In this document: positions 14,385 through 15,276 of the stretch, in pieces
Layout: each line of letters opens with the position of its first letter
Position numbering within the stretch: position 1 is the first letter of the stretch
NCBI GenBank assembly: GCA_030045935.1
Contig: JASIEN010000065.1
Location: forward strand, 1-15,276
Reading direction: 5' to 3'
Length of the DNA: 15,276 nt
Source: Candidatus Sulfotelmatobacter sp.
GTDB lineage: Bacteria; Acidobacteriota; Terriglobia; Terriglobales; Acidobacteriaceae
Program-made: the position numbers and the translations under genes
Notes under the pieces: generated by a model
Seen by the model: the letters and a program-made list of their open reading frames with translations, nothing else
Told to the model about the DNA's origin: nothing
Databases searched by the model: none

Positions 14385-15276
14385 ATGCACGACCATAAGG
14401 GCCCTGCACTGATTCAAATCGCTCCTGCCGAGCCGACCATCCAGCAGATTCGGCATGCGCATAAGGCTCACGATCACAAGACTGAGTTCCTCGTCGGCCT
14501 CGACGTTGGTTCGACGACGGTGAAGGCCGTCGTGGTCGATGCTGCCGCCGACAAGGTCCTGTGGCAGGACTATCAACGCCACGAAACCAAGCAGCCGGAG
14601 AAGACCCTGGAATTCCTCAAGCGGATCGAAGCTGAAGTCGGCGTCAATCGTCACAATACCCGTATGTTTCTGACCGGTTCGGGCGGAACGGGCATTGCCG
14701 AGCAGATCGGCGCAAAGTTCGTGCAGGAAGTCACGGCGGTTTCGCTCGCGGTCGAGAAGCTGCATCCCGAAGTTTATTCGGTCATCGAACTGGGCGGGCA
14801 GGATGCCAAAATCATCGTCTTCAAAGACGACGAAGAATCCGGCCGCAAAAAGAAGATTCCTTCGATGAACGACAAGTGTGCCGGCGGCACAGGCGCGGTC
14901 ATCGACAAGATCAATGCCAAGCTGAAAATTCCCACCGAACTGCTGGCTGAGCAGGGATATAACGGAATCAAGCTGCACAAAGTCGCCGGCAAATGCGGCG
15001 TGTTCGCCGAAACCGACATCAACGGCCTGCAAAAGGTCGGCACCCCGGGCGATGAGCTGATGGCTTCGCTGTTTGAAGCCATCATTCTGCAGAACCTTAG
15101 CGTTCTTACCCGCGGGCATACGCTGCGGCCGCATGTTCTGTTGCTTGGCGGCCCGAACACCTTTATTCGCGGCATGCGCGAAGCCTGGCAGGCCAACATT
15201 CCGCGAATGTGGCAGGAGCGCAAGGTTCAGATTCCCGAGGCCGCGAAACCGGAAGATTTGATCAAGGTTCCGCAGA
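14385..15276 (+). CDS. BcrA/BadF/HgdC-type acyl-CoA dehydratase activase, partial (N-terminal 297 aa)
   Basis: The frame is open to the right edge, so the protein is truncated by the window. It is an ASKHA-fold ATPase that, in known systems, hydrolyses ATP to push an electron onto a dehydratase or reductase. Seen: phosphate-1 loop LDVGSTTVKAVV (39-50), GSGGTG (98-103), ELGGQDAKI (135-143), the cluster motif MNDKCAGGTG (161-170, Cys165), AGKCGVFAETDI (201-212, Cys204), and VLLLGGPN (251-258). The two cysteines are 39 residues apart, as in the homodimer-bridging [4Fe-4S] activase HgdC (Cys127/Cys166, from memory). The N-terminal 33 residues are an unusual extension rich in His (MHDH, RHAHKAHDHK). 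The start has AAAGGA about 6 nt before the ATG. The C-terminal extent is not visible, so whether it carries a fused second activase or DUF2229 domain cannot be told. Confidence 0.93.
   Translation, partial: MHDHKGPALIQIAPAEPTIQQIRHAHKAHDHKTEFLVGLDVGSTTVKAVVVDAAADKVLWQDYQRHETKQPEKTLEFLKRIEAEVGVNRHNTRMFLTGSGGTGIAEQIGAKFVQEVTAVSLAVEKLHPEVYSVIELGGQDAKIIVFKDDEESGRKKKIPSMNDKCAGGTGAVIDKINAKLKIPTELLAEQGYNGIKLHKVAGKCGVFAETDINGLQKVGTPGDELMASLFEAIILQNLSVLTRGHTLRPHVLLLGGPNTFIRGMREAWQANIPRMWQERKVQIPEAAKPEDLIKVPQ

Noticed and set aside
14277..15134. Minus-strand open frame of 285 codons at the right edge
   Set aside because: It is antisense to the truncated activase gene, which has all ASKHA motifs and an RBS.

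Overview
The window looks like chromosomal DNA of a moderately GC-rich Gram-negative bacterium. I infer an Acidobacteriota (Terriglobia-type) genome from the gene mix: a WXXGXW-repeat exported protein, a serine/threonine-rich Ig-like lipoprotein, a PilZ protein, a Tat-exported spermidine-dehydrogenase-like flavoprotein, and intergenic 'cgcagag...cgaag' repeats. No rRNA, 16S-like segment or tRNA is present, so the taxonomy is an inference. There is no transposase, integrase, phage gene, CRISPR array or tRNA.

Left part (1-3507): a small exported hypothetical protein (216-647, +); a PilZ-domain protein (696-1025, -) and an FmdB-type zinc-ribbon protein (1161-1388, -) separated by a 24-bp dyad; a YheT-family alpha/beta hydrolase (1568-2590, +) divergent from the zinc ribbon; and cytidylate kinase cmk (2809-3507, +), which may be read from an almost leaderless transcript.

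Middle part (3508-9757), all on the minus strand: a two-gene unit read from a plausible sigma70-type promoter near 6420-6449. It encodes a small exported OB-like protein (5782-6279) whose stop overlaps the start of a 668-residue lipoprotein (3779-5785). The lipoprotein has an Ig-like domain followed by four diverged modules, and the unit ends at a clear intrinsic terminator (3722-3749). Upstream of it are an orphan CHASE3-PAS-HisKA_3 histidine kinase (6567-8339) and a WXXGXW-repeat protein with a Gln/His-rich tail (8663-9757).

Right part (10063-15276, +): a Tat-exported FAD enzyme of the spermidine dehydrogenase type (10063-12012), then two genes of a 2-hydroxyacyl-CoA dehydratase-like system. 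These are a 597-residue cysteine-containing dehydratase-like subunit (12487-14280) and a BcrA/BadF/HgdC-type ASKHA ATPase activase (14385 to the window end, truncated). In known systems the ATPase activase passes a low-potential electron to a [4Fe-4S] dehydratase; here the substrate is unknown and further subunits or domains may lie beyond the right edge.

The intergenic spaces carry several degenerate repeats, two of them as inverted pairs, which are the main unexplained structure in the window. I did not find convincing evidence for a wholly new system. The most interesting items are the split dehydratase/activase pair, the modular lipoprotein operon and the dispersed repeats.
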